From an uncultured Methylobacillus sp. (lineage in GTDB: Bacteria > Pseudomonadota > Gammaproteobacteria > Burkholderiales > Methylophilaceae), in the NCBI GenBank assembly GCA_946478865.1, contig CAMLDO010000003.1, forward strand, positions 1-64,000: DNA of 64,000 nucleotides, given 5' to 3'. Shown here in pieces: positions 35,631 to 45,465 of this stretch. The position numbers were made by a program, and so were the translations under genes. Every line of letters starts with the position of its first letter. Positions within the stretch are counted from its first letter, which is position 1. The notes beneath the pieces were generated by a model. The model saw only the letters and a list, made by a program, of their open reading frames with translations. It did no database searches and was not told the DNA's origin.

Positions 35631-36175
35631 CAGACAAACACCTCGGCCAGTTGAAACAAAGTTCCTTGTGCATCCTTAGTTGAGAGTGATGGGTTGCCAT
35701 CAAAAGGCCAGTCAATGGCTAGGTCTGCATCGTTCCAGAGAATGCAGCGTTCATATTGTGGGGCGTAATAGTCGGTGGTTTTGTAGAGGAATTCTGCTAT
35801 ATCAGACAATACGACAAAGCCGTGAGCGAATCCTTCAGGTACCCAGAGCTGTTTCTTGTTTTCCGCACTCAGAATCGCGCCGACCCATTGGCCGAAAGTA
35901 GGAGAACTTCTGCGCAAATCCACGGCTACGTCGAATACTTCGCCAACGGCCACGCGTACCAATTTACCCTGCGGTTGCTGGATTTGGTAATGCAGGCCAC
36001 GCAGTACGTGCTTGGCCGAGCGAGAGTGGTTATCCTGCACAAACTGCACTTCTCTACCGATAGCCTCGGCAAAAGCCTTTTGATTAAAGCTTTCAAAGAA
36101 AAATCCTCGGTCGTCCCCGAACAATTTGGGTTCGAGCAGGACGACATCGGAAATGGCAAGTGGTGCTGCTTTCAT
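35630..36175 (-). CDS. rfbC: dTDP-4-dehydrorhamnose 3,5-epimerase
   Basis: 181 residues, the normal RmlC length. The cupin core shows [16 protein letters not shown] with H62 as the catalytic base, and the conserved DDRGFFFE at 21-28 and [10 protein letters not shown] later. It epimerises C3 and C5 of dTDP-4-keto-6-deoxyglucose on the way to dTDP-L-rhamnose. It overlaps rfbA by 4 nt upstream and wzm by 1 nt downstream. Cytoplasmic homodimer by family knowledge. Confidence 0.95.
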   Translation of the reverse strand: MKAAPLAISDVVLLEPKLFGDDRGFFFESFNQKAFAEAIGREVQFVQDNHSRSAKHVLRGLHYQIQQPQGKLVRVAVGEVFDVAVDLRRSSPTFGQWVGAILSAENKKQLWVPEGFAHGFVVLSDIAEFLYKTTDYYAPQYERCILWNDADLAIDWPFDGNPSLSTKDAQGTLFQLAEVFV

Positions 36176-37059
36176 CGATACACTTTCTCATTCAGTATCT
36201 GCTGCAGATACTGGCCATAGCCATTTTTGGCAAGTGGTTGCGCAAGTACTTCCAGTTGTTCAGCAGAAATCCACTGGTTGCGGTAGGCAATCTCTTCCGG
36301 ACAGGCAATCTTGAGTCCCTGGCGACGTTCCAGCGTGGCAATGAACTGACCAGCTTCGAGTAGAGACTCATGTGTGCCCGTATCCAGCCATGCGTAGCCA
36401 CGGCCCATGATTTCCACGTTTAACTGGCCTAACTCTAGATAGTTGCGGTTGAGGTCGGTGATCTCCAGCTCGCCGCGAGGAGATGGCTTGAGATTCTTGG
36501 CCATGTCTAGCACTTGCTTGTCGTAAAAATACAGGCCGGTCACCGCATAGTTGGACTTGGGAGTGCGGGGTTTTTCCTCCAGGCTGATGGCCTTGCCCAG
36601 AGGGTCAAACTCTACAACCCCATAACGTTCTGGGTCATGCACATGGTAGGCAAAAACACTCGCGCCTTCTGTACGCTGCGAGGCATTGCTGAGCAGTTGT
36701 TGGAAGTCATGGCCATGGAAAATGTTATCCCCGAGCACCAAGGCAGAGAGATGGTTGCCGATGAAAGACTCGCCGATCAAAAAGGCTTGGGCAAGACCAT
36801 CCGGCGAAGGCTGCACGGCATAGGAAATGTTCAGTCCCCACTGTTCCCCGCTGCCCAACAGTTGCTCGAAACGTGGGGTATCCTGCGGCGTGGAGATGAT
36901 GAGTACATCGCGAATTCCCGCCAGCATCAGGGTGCTGAGTGGATAATAGATCATCGGTTTGTCGAAGACGGGCAGCAACTGCTTGGAAACTGCCTGCGTG
37001 ACCGGATAAAGTCGTGTGCCGGAACCGCCGGCAAGAATAATGCCTTTGCGTTTAATCAT
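36172..37059 (-). CDS. rfbA: Glucose-1-phosphate thymidylyltransferase
   Basis: 295 residues. [11 protein letters not shown] at 11-21 is the nucleotidyl-transferase loop of RmlA, followed by [20 protein letters not shown]. It condenses glucose-1-phosphate and dTTP into dTDP-glucose, the first step to dTDP-L-rhamnose, and in other organisms is feedback-inhibited by the end product. The length fits the RfbA/RffH short form. It overlaps rfbD and rfbC by 4 nt each. Confidence 0.96.
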   Translation of the reverse strand: MIKRKGIILAGGSGTRLYPVTQAVSKQLLPVFDKPMIYYPLSTLMLAGIRDVLIISTPQDTPRFEQLLGSGEQWGLNISYAVQPSPDGLAQAFLIGESFIGNHLSALVLGDNIFHGHDFQQLLSNASQRTEGASVFAYHVHDPERYGVVEFDPLGKAISLEEKPRTPKSNYAVTGLYFYDKQVLDMAKNLKPSPRGELEITDLNRNYLELGQLNVEIMGRGYAWLDTGTHESLLEAGQFIATLERRQGLKIACPEEIAYRNQWISAEQLEVLAQPLAKNGYGQYLQQILNEKVYR

Positions 37060-37952
37060 GATGCGTCCAGGATTTGATTAAGGACATGCCGGACCCCGTA
37101 CTGCCAATCAGGCAGTTCCAGCCCAAAGGTCTGCCGCAACTTAGAAGTATTCAGGCGAGAGTTTGCCGGACGTTTGGCGGGCGTGGGGTAATCGGAAGTG
37201 GCGATAGCATTGATGGATGCAGGCGCGAGCTTGAAAGATTTTTTTGCAGCAATTGCTTCAGAAACGACGAAACGAGCATAGTCGCACCAATTGGTTTCGC
37301 CGTTGGCTACCAGATGATAGAGTCCAAAAGGAAAGTGCTCTGTACCCTCACGTTGCAACTGGCGCACGAGGTGCGCGGTGACATCAGCTATCAAGGCGGC
37401 CGATGTAGGCGCTCCATGCTGATCAGCCACTACATTCAGGCTTTCACGCTCAGCAGCCAACCGTAGAATGGTTTTGGCAAAATTGCCGCCATGCGCACCG
37501 ACTACCCAGCTCGTACGCAGGATCAAATTGAGTGCGCCACTTTGCTGTAAAGCGATTTCGCCTTCGCGCTTGGTGTGCCCATAAACGCTATGCGGATTGG
37601 TGGCATCCTCTTCGACATAGGCAGCGGGTTTATAGCCATCGAAGACATAGTCCGTCGAGTAATGCACCACGCAAGCGCCCAGCCTAGCCGCTTCTTCTCC
37701 CAGAATGGCCGGTGCAGCGGCATTAATGGCCTGCGCCAGTGCCGGTTGGGACTCGGCTTTGTCCACGGCGGTATAAGCGGCCGGATTGACGATTAACACT
37801 GGTTTAACGTGCCTGATCAAGTCGCGGAGCGCTGAAGCATCGGCAAGATCGCAATCAGCTTGATCGACGGCATGGATTTCACCCAACGGTGCCAAGGCAC
37901 GTTGTAGTTCGAAGCCAACCTGGCCGTTCTTGCCTGTCAGTAGGATTTTCAT
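37056..37952 (-). CDS. rfbD: dTDP-4-dehydrorhamnose reductase
   Basis: 298 residues from the ATG at 37952 ([13 protein letters not shown]); the longer open frame would add 30 residues inside rfbB and is rejected. GKNGQVG at 7-13 binds NADPH, and [10 protein letters not shown] and [11 protein letters not shown] provide the catalytic Tyr and Lys. It performs the last step to dTDP-L-rhamnose. Its ATG shares a base with the rfbB stop (TAATG), which indicates coupling. In the gene order rfbB-D-A-C it matches many proteobacterial rhamnose operons. Confidence 0.94.
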   Translation of the reverse strand: MKILLTGKNGQVGFELQRALAPLGEIHAVDQADCDLADASALRDLIRHVKPVLIVNPAAYTAVDKAESQPALAQAINAAAPAILGEEAARLGACVVHYSTDYVFDGYKPAAYVEEDATNPHSVYGHTKREGEIALQQSGALNLILRTSWVVGAHGGNFAKTILRLAAERESLNVVADQHGAPTSAALIADVTAHLVRQLQREGTEHFPFGLYHLVANGETNWCDYARFVVSEAIAAKKSFKLAPASINAIATSDYPTPAKRPANSRLNTSKLRQTFGLELPDWQYGVRHVLNQILDAS

Positions 37953-39016
37953 TATGCAAGATGGCCGTATTGCTGACCAAGCCATTGGCGATATTCGCCG
38001 CTGGTGACATGGGCGACCCAATCCTGATTCGCTAGATACCATTCCACCGTTTTGCGGATGCCGGTGTCGAAGGTTTCCGCTGGACGCCAGCCTAGTTCGT
38101 GCTCTATCTTGCGCGCGTCAATAGCATAGCGACGATCATGACCTGGCCGGTCTGTGACATAGGTAATCAGGCGGGCATAACTACCGGCAGGGTCAGGTTT
38201 GAGTTCGTCCAGTAGACGGACGATGGTGTGTACGATGTCAATATTGGGCTTTTCGTTCCAGCCGCCAACGTTGTAGACCTCACCCACCTTGCCAGCTTCC
38301 AGGATGCGACGGATTGCGCTGCAATGGTCTTTGACGTACAACCAGTCGCGAATCTGCTGGCCATCGCCATAGACTGGCAACGTTTTGCCGGCCAGAGCAT
38401 TGGCAATCATCAGCGGAATGAGTTTCTCCGGGAAGTGATACGGGCCATAGTTGTTTGAGCAATTGCTGGTCGTGACCGGGAGGCCGTAGGTGTGATGCCA
38501 AGCACGAACGAGATGATCGCTGGCTGCCTTACTCGCAGAATATGGGCTATTCGGTTCGTACGAGTTGGTTTCGGCGAAGGGTGGATCATTGGGTTTGAGC
38601 GATCCGTACACTTCGTCAGTGCTAACGTGGTGGAAGCGGAAGTTGGCTTTATCCTGTCCGTCCAATGTATTCCAGTAATACCGCGCTGCTTCCAGCAGAG
38701 TGAAGGTGCCTTCGACGTTGGTGCGTACAAACTCAGCTGGGCCGTGAATGGAGCGATCCACGTGGCTTTCGGCAGCAAAGTGAACGATGGCACGGGGGCG
38801 ATGCTGGGCCAGCAGCCGATCAACCAGGGCGCGATCGCAGATGTCGCCATGTACGAAAACATGGCGGGCATCGTCTTGCAGCGTGGCGATGTTTTCCAGA
38901 TTGCCAGCGTAGGTCAGCTTGTCGAGATTGACGACTGGCTCATCGTGTTGCTCAAGCCAGTCCAATACAAAATTAGCACCAATGAATCCAGCGCCACCAG
39001 TAACGAGAATAGTCAT
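37952..39016 (-). CDS. rfbB: dTDP-glucose 4,6-dehydratase
   Basis: 354 residues, extended SDR. GGAGFIG at 7-13, STDEVYG and [11 protein letters not shown] are the expected NAD-binding and catalytic motifs of RmlB. It dehydrates dTDP-glucose to dTDP-4-keto-6-deoxyglucose. It is the first gene of the 38-kb locus on the minus strand, after a 609-nt gap, so the main promoter probably lies just upstream. The usual length for RmlB is 350-360 residues. Confidence 0.96.
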   Translation of the reverse strand: MTILVTGGAGFIGANFVLDWLEQHDEPVVNLDKLTYAGNLENIATLQDDARHVFVHGDICDRALVDRLLAQHRPRAIVHFAAESHVDRSIHGPAEFVRTNVEGTFTLLEAARYYWNTLDGQDKANFRFHHVSTDEVYGSLKPNDPPFAETNSYEPNSPYSASKAASDHLVRAWHHTYGLPVTTSNCSNNYGPYHFPEKLIPLMIANALAGKTLPVYGDGQQIRDWLYVKDHCSAIRRILEAGKVGEVYNVGGWNEKPNIDIVHTIVRLLDELKPDPAGSYARLITYVTDRPGHDRRYAIDARKIEHELGWRPAETFDTGIRKTVEWYLANQDWVAHVTSGEYRQWLGQQYGHLA

Positions 39017-39625
39017 CTTAAATTAATTATCTTTAAAAGTTTGTCTCAGCAACCTCTCAGGTCGCCTAAAAACAATTTTCCAAAGACTTACGTTTGGATT
39101 GGCTGGCGAAACGAGCGGGATGGCAACTTATGATGTGGGTAGTTAAGTTGCTGGAGGTGGTGGGGGCTTCGGACTTCCTGCTTGAAACAGGCTATGCACT
39201 CCGCGATCAATGAGCTGGGTCGATTATTCAATCTAACATCCTTTTAGCTACCCCATGCTGTTTGCAGAGTTAACTGCCACAGTAAGTTTTATGTTTATGT
39301 TCAAGGGGCCGCACATCAGCTTTCTCAGGAGAGACCTAGCGCGTCCTTATTATTATGAGTTATCCGCAAATTGTACGTCCTTTACTCATGGCCGAGCAAT
39401 CCTCTGTTCTGATGGTTGTCTTACACAGTAAATTAGGCTTTCTATCTCTTTCCCTCTGGAAGTGATGCTGGAAGTGTCGGGCATCTGGCATTTCAAAATG
39501 CCCTGATCGGGGATTCGTGGAGATCTCCATAGCGCCAGCGGCGCATGTCAGCAAGCTGTACATGCGCCGCTGTGTTTATAGGCAAGTCGTCAGCAGCGCC
39601 GGATTGCCCGGCGCAGTGTGTGCCT
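39017..39625. other. 609-nt gap upstream of the glycan locus
   Basis: No convincing gene. On the minus strand this region should hold the promoter of rfbB and the rest of the locus. A GGGGTAGCTA stretch (39245-39254, minus strand) resembles the core of JUMPstart/ops elements but only partly. A 12-bp perfect inverted repeat is present at 39537-39571, about 55 nt past the aqpZ stop. Short open frames here look like chance. Confidence 0.5.
39537..39571 (-). terminator. Possible terminator after aqpZ
   Basis: Perfect 12-bp inverted repeat (AGCGGCGCATGT arm) with an 11-nt loop, 55 nt past the aqpZ stop on the minus strand. There is no U-tract on either side that clearly qualifies it as Rho-independent. 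It may also be a protein-binding site. Confidence 0.35.
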
Positions 39626-40315
39626 TCAGCTTTTCTCGCAAGCAATGAAGCAGTAAATCTTGGCACCGAGTACACCGCCTATGATAGGTGCCAGCCAGAA
39701 CAGCCAGAGCTGAGCCACCGCCCAGTCGCCGACAAATACGGCCACGCCGGTGCTGCGCGCAGGATTGACCGAGGTGTTGGTCACCGGGATGCTGATCAGG
39801 TGAATCAGCGTCAGCGCCAGGCCGATCGCGATCGGTGCGAAGCCGGCCGGGGCGCGCTTGTCGGTCGCGCCGAGGATGATGAGCAGGAAGAACATCGTCA
39901 TCACGACTTCGGTCACTAGGGCTGCCGTCAGTGAATAGCCGCCTGGAGAGTGCTCGCCGTAACCGTTGGAGGCAAATCCTGCCGAGACGTCAAATCCCGG
40001 CGCGCCGCTGGCGATGACATACAGTACTGCGCCTGCCGCGATGCCGCCGAGTACTTGAGCTGCGATGTACGGTACGAGTTGGTTCGCAGGAAAACGACCG
40101 CCGGCCCACAGGCCGATAGAAACGGCCGGGTTCAGGTGGCAGCCGGAAATATGACCGATGGCGAATGCCATGGTCAGTACGGTCAACCCGAACGCCAGTG
40201 CCACGCCGTGCAGGCCGATGCCTACTTCCGGAAATGATGCTGCCAGTACTGCGCTGCCGCAGCCGCCCAGTACCAGCCAGAAAGTGCCCAAAAACTCCGC
40301 GCCGTATGCCTTCAT
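39626..40315 (-). CDS. aqpZ: Aquaporin Z
   Basis: 229 residues, six membrane helices and both NPA boxes: HLNPAVSIG near residue 63 and VNPARSTG near 186. Aquaporin Z passes water selectively through the inner membrane. The arginine after the second NPA is kept, as needed for the selectivity filter. The ATG at 40315 is preferred because AAGGAGA lies 7 nt upstream; a longer frame adds 16 residues with no merit. It stands alone on the minus strand. Confidence 0.95.
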   Translation of the reverse strand: MKAYGAEFLGTFWLVLGGCGSAVLAASFPEVGIGLHGVALAFGLTVLTMAFAIGHISGCHLNPAVSIGLWAGGRFPANQLVPYIAAQVLGGIAAGAVLYVIASGAPGFDVSAGFASNGYGEHSPGGYSLTAALVTEVVMTMFFLLIILGATDKRAPAGFAPIAIGLALTLIHLISIPVTNTSVNPARSTGVAVFVGDWAVAQLWLFWLAPIIGGVLGAKIYCFIACEKS

Positions 40316-40610
40316 GTTGTTCTCCTTGTCGATCGTGGAATGGTTTGCAATCTGGCCTGCCAAGCCGATCTTTCCGTCCGCGATGAGGTCGCCCGGCTAG
40401 CCGCATGCCAGCATTGCAGAACCCATTTGAAATCGCAATGCTTTGTTGATGATTGGGAACTAACAGGGCACGCAATCCCCTCGGGCTTGGGCGCGAACTG
40501 TTGCCGCGATTTGCTTTCTACTGATAGCGCAGATTTTGTGTCTGCCAATCTTCCCCTAACGAGGCGCGTAATCCCACAGTACAATTCTGCGGCACGAGGT
40601 TGTCAGTAAT
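40316..40610. other. Divergent gap between aqpZ and the MscS gene
   Basis: 295 nt between two divergently read genes. It contains the aqpZ ribosome site (AAGGAGA) at its left end and must carry both promoters. No RNA, repeat or additional gene stands out. Confidence 0.5.
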
Positions 40611-41468
40611 ATGACGAGTGATCTGATTTTTCTGAGTGAATTCATGAACGAACAACAGAATATGCTGAACCACGTCCAGCAAACCATTATCGACGGCGCG
40701 ATCAGTTTCGGCCCCAAGCTGCTGGTCGCTCTCGTCATTCTTGTTGCGGGTGTTTATGTTGGTCGTTGGATCGGTCGCGTGACTGATAACGCGCTGCATA
40801 AATTTCATCTGGAGCCGCCAGTGCAGGCATTGCTGGTGCGTATTGTGTGCGTGCTGGTGTTGGCGCTGTTCACCATCATGGCGCTGCAGAATCTTGGGGT
40901 GGAATTGTTGCCGCTGATAGCAGGGCTGGGCGTCGCGAGCGCCGGCATCGCGCTGGCCATGCAAGGCGTGCTGAGCAATATCGTTGCCGGGCTGACGATT
41001 ATTTTTTCCAAGCCATTCCGCGTGGGCGAGTACATTTCCATTGTGGGCGAGGAAGGCAGGGTGGAAAACATTTCACTGTTTTCTACCGTGCTCAGCCATC
41101 CGGACTGCTCGCAAGTCATCATCCCCAACCGCAAGATCGTCGGGGAGATTCTGCATAACTACGGCAATATCCGCCAACTCGATATCCTGGTGCGTGTGGG
41201 CTACGAAACTGAGCTGGAAGCCGCCCTGGCAAGCGTGCGCCAAGTGGTGCTGGACAATCCGCTGACGTTGCGCGAGCCATTGCCGGTGGTGTCGGTCAGC
41301 TCGCTTGCACCATATTCGGTCGAAATCGGGGTGAAGCCGTGGGTCAACGTGCCGGATTATGTGCAGGCTACTGGCGAGATCAACCAGGCCATTATTGAGA
41401 CATTCCGTAGTCGCGGCATAGCGATTCCCGTGCCGCAACAGGACATTCGCCTGTTACAAGGCCAATAA
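40611..41468 (+). CDS. mscS: Small-conductance mechanosensitive channel (MscS family)
   Basis: 285 residues. A short N-terminus is followed by three membrane helices; the third, pore-lining one (AGLGVASAGIALAMQGVLSN, near 105-124) has the Ala/Gly pattern of MscS. The beta domain (FSKPFRVGEYISI) and the C-terminal alpha/beta domain follow. MscS opens on membrane tension to release solutes in osmotic down-shock. The size is that of E. coli MscS. A second ATG at 40644 (MNEQQNM) could be the true start. Nearby aqpZ also serves osmotic balance, which is probably chance. Confidence 0.93.
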   Translation: MTSDLIFLSEFMNEQQNMLNHVQQTIIDGAISFGPKLLVALVILVAGVYVGRWIGRVTDNALHKFHLEPPVQALLVRIVCVLVLALFTIMALQNLGVELLPLIAGLGVASAGIALAMQGVLSNIVAGLTIIFSKPFRVGEYISIVGEEGRVENISLFSTVLSHPDCSQVIIPNRKIVGEILHNYGNIRQLDILVRVGYETELEAALASVRQVVLDNPLTLREPLPVVSVSSLAPYSVEIGVKPWVNVPDYVQATGEINQAIIETFRSRGIAIPVPQQDIRLLQGQ

Positions 41469-41544
41469 TCATTCGCCGACATACGTCCGATAGCGGCAGC
41501 TGACCTACCGGCCTGTGGAATCAAGTGTCAGCGGTGAGTGAGAA

Positions 41545-41577
41545 CCAAACAAAAAGCCCAGCGCGATGGCTGGGCTT
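41545..41577 (-). terminator. Rho-independent terminator of tRNA-Phe
   Basis: A 9-bp perfect stem (AAGCCCAGC/GCTGGGCTT, 41554-41562 and 41569-41577) with a 6-nt loop is followed on the minus strand by TTTTTGTTT. It lies 29 nt past the 3' end of the tRNA gene. Confidence 0.88.
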
Positions 41578-41605
41578 GCATGCTTGATTCATCTGAATCG
41601 AATCC

Positions 41606-41681
<76 letters not shown>

Positions 41682-41716
41682 GTGTCTGCGGCCCGCGATG
41701 GGCAACAGGAGGCGGG

Positions 41717-41744
41717 ATTATAGCAAACTCGTTGTCGGTGGCAA
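41717..41744 (-). promoter_or_regulatory. Sigma-70 promoter of tRNA-Phe
   Basis: Minus strand: TTGCCA at 41744-41739, a 16-nt spacer and a perfect TATAAT at 41722-41717. The start of transcription would lie about 30 nt ahead of the mature tRNA 5' end. A GC-rich stretch after the -10 box fits stringent-type tRNA promoters. Confidence 0.78.
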
Positions 41745-41836
41745 AAGTTTTTTGTTGTGACCATGTTTGACTCGGCACGATGGGTAAGGTACAACCCAAT
41801 TCTCCATTTACCCAGATACGATAGTTCGGGATATTC

Positions 41837-42883
41837 ATGTCCGCCGTTTTCCAGATTGCCTCCCTTTCCAATGCTGAACTCCAGCAAAAGCTTCAAGCCA
41901 AGATCGATAACAAGACCAAGCCGATAGGCGCACTGGGGCGGCTGGAGCGGCTGGCGTTGCAGGTCGGACGAGTACAGCAATCGCTGGATACGGAGTTGCG
42001 ACGACCGGCGATGCTGGTGTTTGCGGGAGATCATGGCGTGGCTGCTTCCGGTGTCAGCCCGTATCCACAGGAAGTCACACGGCAAATGGTGCTCAATTTC
42101 CTCGCGGGCGGAGCGGCGATCAATGTATTCGCGCGACAAAACGGGATGGCCGTGCGCGTCGTGGATGCAGGCGTCAATCATGATTTCGGTCAGATCGACG
42201 GGTTGATTAATGCCAAAATCGGCTTCGGGACGCGCAATTTTCTGGAAGAGCCGGCCATGACGCGCGCGGAATGCGAAGCCGCGATCAAACAGGGTGCCGC
42301 AATCGCCATGCGTGAGATCGAGCAGGGCAGCAATGTGCTTGGATTCGGCGAGATGGGCATCGGCAATACCTCCTCCGCCTCCATACTCACGAGCAAGCTG
42401 TGCGGCTTGCCGCTGGAGCAGTGCGTGGGGCGCGGCACCGGGCTGGACGATGCGGGGCTTGAGAAAAAGCGGGCGCTGCTCGCGGCAGCAGTTGTAAAGC
42501 ATACTGATGCTAGAGAGCCGCTCGATGTGCTCGCCACCTTCGGCGGCTTCGAAATCGCGATGATGACGGGCGCCATGCTCGCGGCTGCGGAGCGCCGTGC
42601 GCTGCTGCTGATCGACGGCTATATTGCGACCTCGGCGTTGCTGGCGGCGGCGAGCCTCTATCCCGCAATCAAGGATTACTGTGTGTTTGCACATGAATCC
42701 GGTGAGCCGGGGCATGCGAGACAGCTCGCATGGTTAGGCGTCGAGCCGCTGTTGTCGCTCGACATGCGGCTGGGCGAAGGCACGGGTGCGGCCTTGGCAT
42801 ATCCGCTGGTACAGGCGGCGGTCAATTTCCTCAACCAGATGGCCTCGTTCGAGTCGGCCGGCGTGAGTGGCCGCAGCGACTAA
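41837..42883 (+). CDS. cobT: Nicotinate-nucleotide-dimethylbenzimidazole phosphoribosyltransferase
   Basis: 348 residues. The typical [12 protein letters not shown] near residue 33, [21 protein letters not shown] near 170 and the C-terminal [10 protein letters not shown] with the catalytic glutamate are all present. CobT joins dimethylbenzimidazole and nicotinate mononucleotide to alpha-ribazole phosphate for the lower ligand of B12. Its stop shares a base with the cobS ATG (TAATG). It opens the plus-strand run cobT-cobS-cobC-cobB-bluB. No riboswitch is seen in the 155 nt upstream that it shares with the tRNA gene. Confidence 0.96.
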   Translation: MSAVFQIASLSNAELQQKLQAKIDNKTKPIGALGRLERLALQVGRVQQSLDTELRRPAMLVFAGDHGVAASGVSPYPQEVTRQMVLNFLAGGAAINVFARQNGMAVRVVDAGVNHDFGQIDGLINAKIGFGTRNFLEEPAMTRAECEAAIKQGAAIAMREIEQGSNVLGFGEMGIGNTSSASILTSKLCGLPLEQCVGRGTGLDDAGLEKKRALLAAAVVKHTDAREPLDVLATFGGFEIAMMTGAMLAAAERRALLLIDGYIATSALLAAASLYPAIKDYCVFAHESGEPGHARQLAWLGVEPLLSLDMRLGEGTGAALAYPLVQAAVNFLNQMASFESAGVSGRSD

Positions 42884-43626
42884 TGCGCGAGTTGCGGCTA
42901 TTTTTTACGGCGCTGATGTTTTTCACGCGCATCCCTTGCGAATGCTGGGCCGGCAGCAGCCAGGACGACCTCAACCGGGCGTCGCGTTATTTTCCATGGG
43001 TCGGCGTCCTGGTCGGTGCATTTGGGGCGGGCGTTTATTGGTTGAGCCATCAATTCTTCCCGCAGGAAGTCGCCGTGCTGTTGAGCATGGTGGCGACGCT
43101 GCTGCTGACCGGCGCTTTTCATGAGGACGGCTTGGCGGATGCGGCGGACGGCCTCGGTGGGGGCTGGGAGAAAGAGCAGGTGCTCACCATCATGCAGGAT
43201 TCGCGGCTCGGCAGCTACGGCGCTCTTGCGATCCTCATGGCGATGCTGGTGAAGTTCGAGACGTTAGTTCATCTGTCTCCGACGCTGTTGCCGTTTGCTC
43301 TGATCGCCGGGCATGCCTTGAGCCGTTTCTGTGCAGTGCTGGTGATCGCGACGCAGGAATATGTGCGGGCTAGCGGCAAGGCGAAACCGTTGGCAACACG
43401 TTTATCCAAAGGCGGCCTGTTCATCGCGGCCATTGGCGGGCTGCTGCCGCTCGCCGGGCTCGCACCGCAGTTGTTGTGGGCGCTTGTCCCCGTGGGGCTC
43501 GTGTGGCTGTGGTTCAGCCTCAAACTGAAGCGCCGCCTGGGAGGATATACCGGCGATTGCCTCGGCGCGATGCAGCAGTTGTGCGAACTGGCTTTCTATC
43601 TTGGCATCCTGGGACTGAGCGCCTGA
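42883..43626 (+). CDS. cobS: Adenosylcobinamide-GDP ribazoletransferase (cobalamin synthase)
   Basis: 247 residues from the ATG at 42883. Integral membrane protein with about six helices. The conserved FFTRIP, FHEDGLADAADGLGGG (acidic Mg site) and GGYTGDCLGA motifs mark CobS. It joins adenosylcobinamide-GDP and alpha-ribazole to give adenosylcobalamin in the inner membrane. Start and stop overlap the neighbours by one base each (TAATG, TGATG). A longer upstream frame within cobT is not used. Confidence 0.95.
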   Translation: MRELRLFFTALMFFTRIPCECWAGSSQDDLNRASRYFPWVGVLVGAFGAGVYWLSHQFFPQEVAVLLSMVATLLLTGAFHEDGLADAADGLGGGWEKEQVLTIMQDSRLGSYGALAILMAMLVKFETLVHLSPTLLPFALIAGHALSRFCAVLVIATQEYVRASGKAKPLATRLSKGGLFIAAIGGLLPLAGLAPQLLWALVPVGLVWLWFSLKLKRRLGGYTGDCLGAMQQLCELAFYLGILGLSA

Positions 43627-44192
43627 TGGAACTGTATCTCGTCCGCCATACTACTCCCGCGATCCAGCCCGGCATTTGCTACGGCCATGCCGAGCTCGAC
43701 CTGCATGACGATGCCGAAGCGGAAATCGCAACGGTGCGTGCCAAGCTTGCCGATGTCGCTCCCGCCGCTTTCTATACCAGCCCGCTGCTGCGCTGCCGCC
43801 GTCTGGCTGCGGCCTTGCCTTGGGGTGAGGCGCAACAGGATGACCGGCTCAAGGAAATGCATTTCGGCGACTGGGAATTGCAGCGCTGGGATGCGATCCC
43901 GCGCGAGATTTTCGATTATTGGGCGACGCGCTTCGTGGAGCACGCACCTCCTGGCGGCGAATCCTTTCGCGATCTTTATACGCGCGCCAGCAGTTTCTTC
44001 GCCGAAGCTGCTGAGCGCCATCCCGGCACGACCGTAGTCGCGGTGACTCATGCCGGCATTATCCGTGCCTTGCTGGCGCATGCGCTCAAGTTGCCGCTGG
44101 AAAATGTGCCCGGCTTCCATCTCGATTTCGGTGGCGTGACCAAGCTCATGGTGGCCGGACCTCATATCAATGTCGCCTATGTCAATCGTTAA
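43626..44192 (+). CDS. cobC: Alpha-ribazole phosphatase
   Basis: 188 residues, histidine-phosphatase fold: YLVRHTTP near the start with the phospho-accepting histidine, SPLLRCRR, EMHFGDWE and VTHAGIIR. It removes phosphate from alpha-ribazole-5'-phosphate (or adenosylcobalamin phosphate). The ATG at 43626 overlaps the cobS stop by one base. The naming follows the Salmonella CobC; in other systems cobC means the aminotransferase-like enzyme found here at 48498-49460. Confidence 0.9.
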   Translation: MELYLVRHTTPAIQPGICYGHAELDLHDDAEAEIATVRAKLADVAPAAFYTSPLLRCRRLAAALPWGEAQQDDRLKEMHFGDWELQRWDAIPREIFDYWATRFVEHAPPGGESFRDLYTRASSFFAEAAERHPGTTVVAVTHAGIIRALLAHALKLPLENVPGFHLDFGGVTKLMVAGPHINVAYVNR

Positions 44193-45465
44193 CTGTCCCG
44201 CCTTGCTCATCGCTGCGCCGTCCTCCGGTGCCGGAAAAACCAGCGTGACGGCGGCGCTGGCGCGTTATTTCGCGCAGCAGGGCAAGCGCGTGCGTATTTT
44301 CAAGACCGGTCCGGATTTCATTGATCCGGGCATTCACGAACGTGCATCCGGGAACCCGGTGTACCAGCTGGATCTATGGATGGTGGGCGAGGATGAGTGC
44401 AAGCGCCTGCTGGCAGAGGCGGCGCGTGAGGCGGACCTGATCCTGATCGAAGGCGTGATGGGGTTGTTCGACGGTACCCCGAGCAGTGCCGATCTCGCTG
44501 AGTTTTTCGGGATTCCGGTGCTGGCTGTGATCGATGCCTCTGCGCAGGCGCAGACCTTCGGCGCAGTGGCCTTCGGGCTGGCGCACTATCGGCCCTCGTT
44601 GCCGTTCGGGGGTGTGCTGGCGAATCATGTGGCGAGTGCTGGCCATGCCGACATGCTCAAATCCAGCCTGCCTTTAGATATGCGCTGGTTCGGCTGGATG
44701 CCGAAAGCGCCGCAGGCCGCGCTGCCGGAACGTCATCTGGGGTTGGTACTGGCTGAGGAGCAGGTGGATCTGGATGAAAAACTGGATATGCTGGCTTCGG
44801 CGCTGGTGCTTGAGGGATTGCCGTTGCCGCCAGCCATCGATTTTCCCGCCGCAGAACCGCGTGAGGTGCCGCGAACCTTGGCCGGGCGGCGCATCGCCAT
44901 TGCACGCGACGATGCCTTCGCCTTCATTTACCGCGCCAATCTCGACCTGCTTGGTGCGATGGGCGCCACGCTGGAGTATTTCTCGCCCTTGCACGACAGC
45001 CGCCTGCCCGATGCGGATGCGTACTACTTTCCCGGCGGCTATCCGGAGCTGCACCTCGATGTGCTGGCGGCCAATACGGCCATGGCTGACGCCATTCGTA
45101 CCGCCCATGCCGCAGGCAAGCCCATCGTGGCAGAGTGCGGCGGGATGATGACGATGTTCGAAGCGATTACCGATGCCGCAGGGCGTCGCGTGCCCATGCT
45201 GGGTCTGCTACCGGGCGAGGTGAAGATGCAATCGCGCTTGGGCGGGCTCGGCCTGCAATCGGTGGCGCTGCCCGAGGGTACGCTGCGCGGCCACACTTTC
45301 CACTACTCGGTGACCGACACGCCTCTGGCCCCGCTTGCCGTCGCTGAAAAGCAATCCGGCAGCCAGGGTGAGGCGGTTTATCGTAGCGGCCGTCTTACTG
45401 CTTCCTATCTGCATCTCTACTGGCCTTCGAATCCGGAAGCGGCCGCACGACTGTTCCTGCCATGA
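44179..45465 (+). CDS. cobB: Cobyrinate a,c-diamide synthase
   Basis: 428 residues. The N-terminal ATPase has LIAAPSSGAGKTSVT, and the C-terminal class I glutamine amidotransferase has the nucleophile in AECGGMMTMFEA. It amidates carboxylates a and c of (hydrogeno)cobyrinate using glutamine and ATP, so the organism probably makes cobyrinate itself; corrin-ring genes must lie elsewhere. ATGs at 44170 and 44179 both overlap the cobC end; the second is used. Also known as CbiA; whether the route is aerobic or anaerobic cannot be told from this gene. Confidence 0.94.
   Translation: MSIVNCPALLIAAPSSGAGKTSVTAALARYFAQQGKRVRIFKTGPDFIDPGIHERASGNPVYQLDLWMVGEDECKRLLAEAAREADLILIEGVMGLFDGTPSSADLAEFFGIPVLAVIDASAQAQTFGAVAFGLAHYRPSLPFGGVLANHVASAGHADMLKSSLPLDMRWFGWMPKAPQAALPERHLGLVLAEEQVDLDEKLDMLASALVLEGLPLPPAIDFPAAEPREVPRTLAGRRIAIARDDAFAFIYRANLDLLGAMGATLEYFSPLHDSRLPDADAYYFPGGYPELHLDVLAANTAMADAIRTAHAAGKPIVAECGGMMTMFEAITDAAGRRVPMLGLLPGEVKMQSRLGGLGLQSVALPEGTLRGHTFHYSVTDTPLAPLAVAEKQSGSQGEAVYRSGRLTASYLHLYWPSNPEAAARLFLP

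Noticed and set aside
39360..39675. Short open frames in the gap between aqpZ and rfbB
   Set aside because: 60-67 residues, overlapping each other and an inverted repeat, no ribosome site or motif.
41554..41577. Hairpin as terminator of the MscS gene
   Set aside because: The T-run is on the minus-strand side, so it serves tRNA-Phe; on the plus strand no U-tract follows.
43476..43625. Longer N-terminal version of the alpha-ribazole phosphatase
   Set aside because: The extension lies wholly inside cobS; the ATG at 43626 begins exactly at the family's YLVRH strand and overlaps the cobS stop as in coupled genes.
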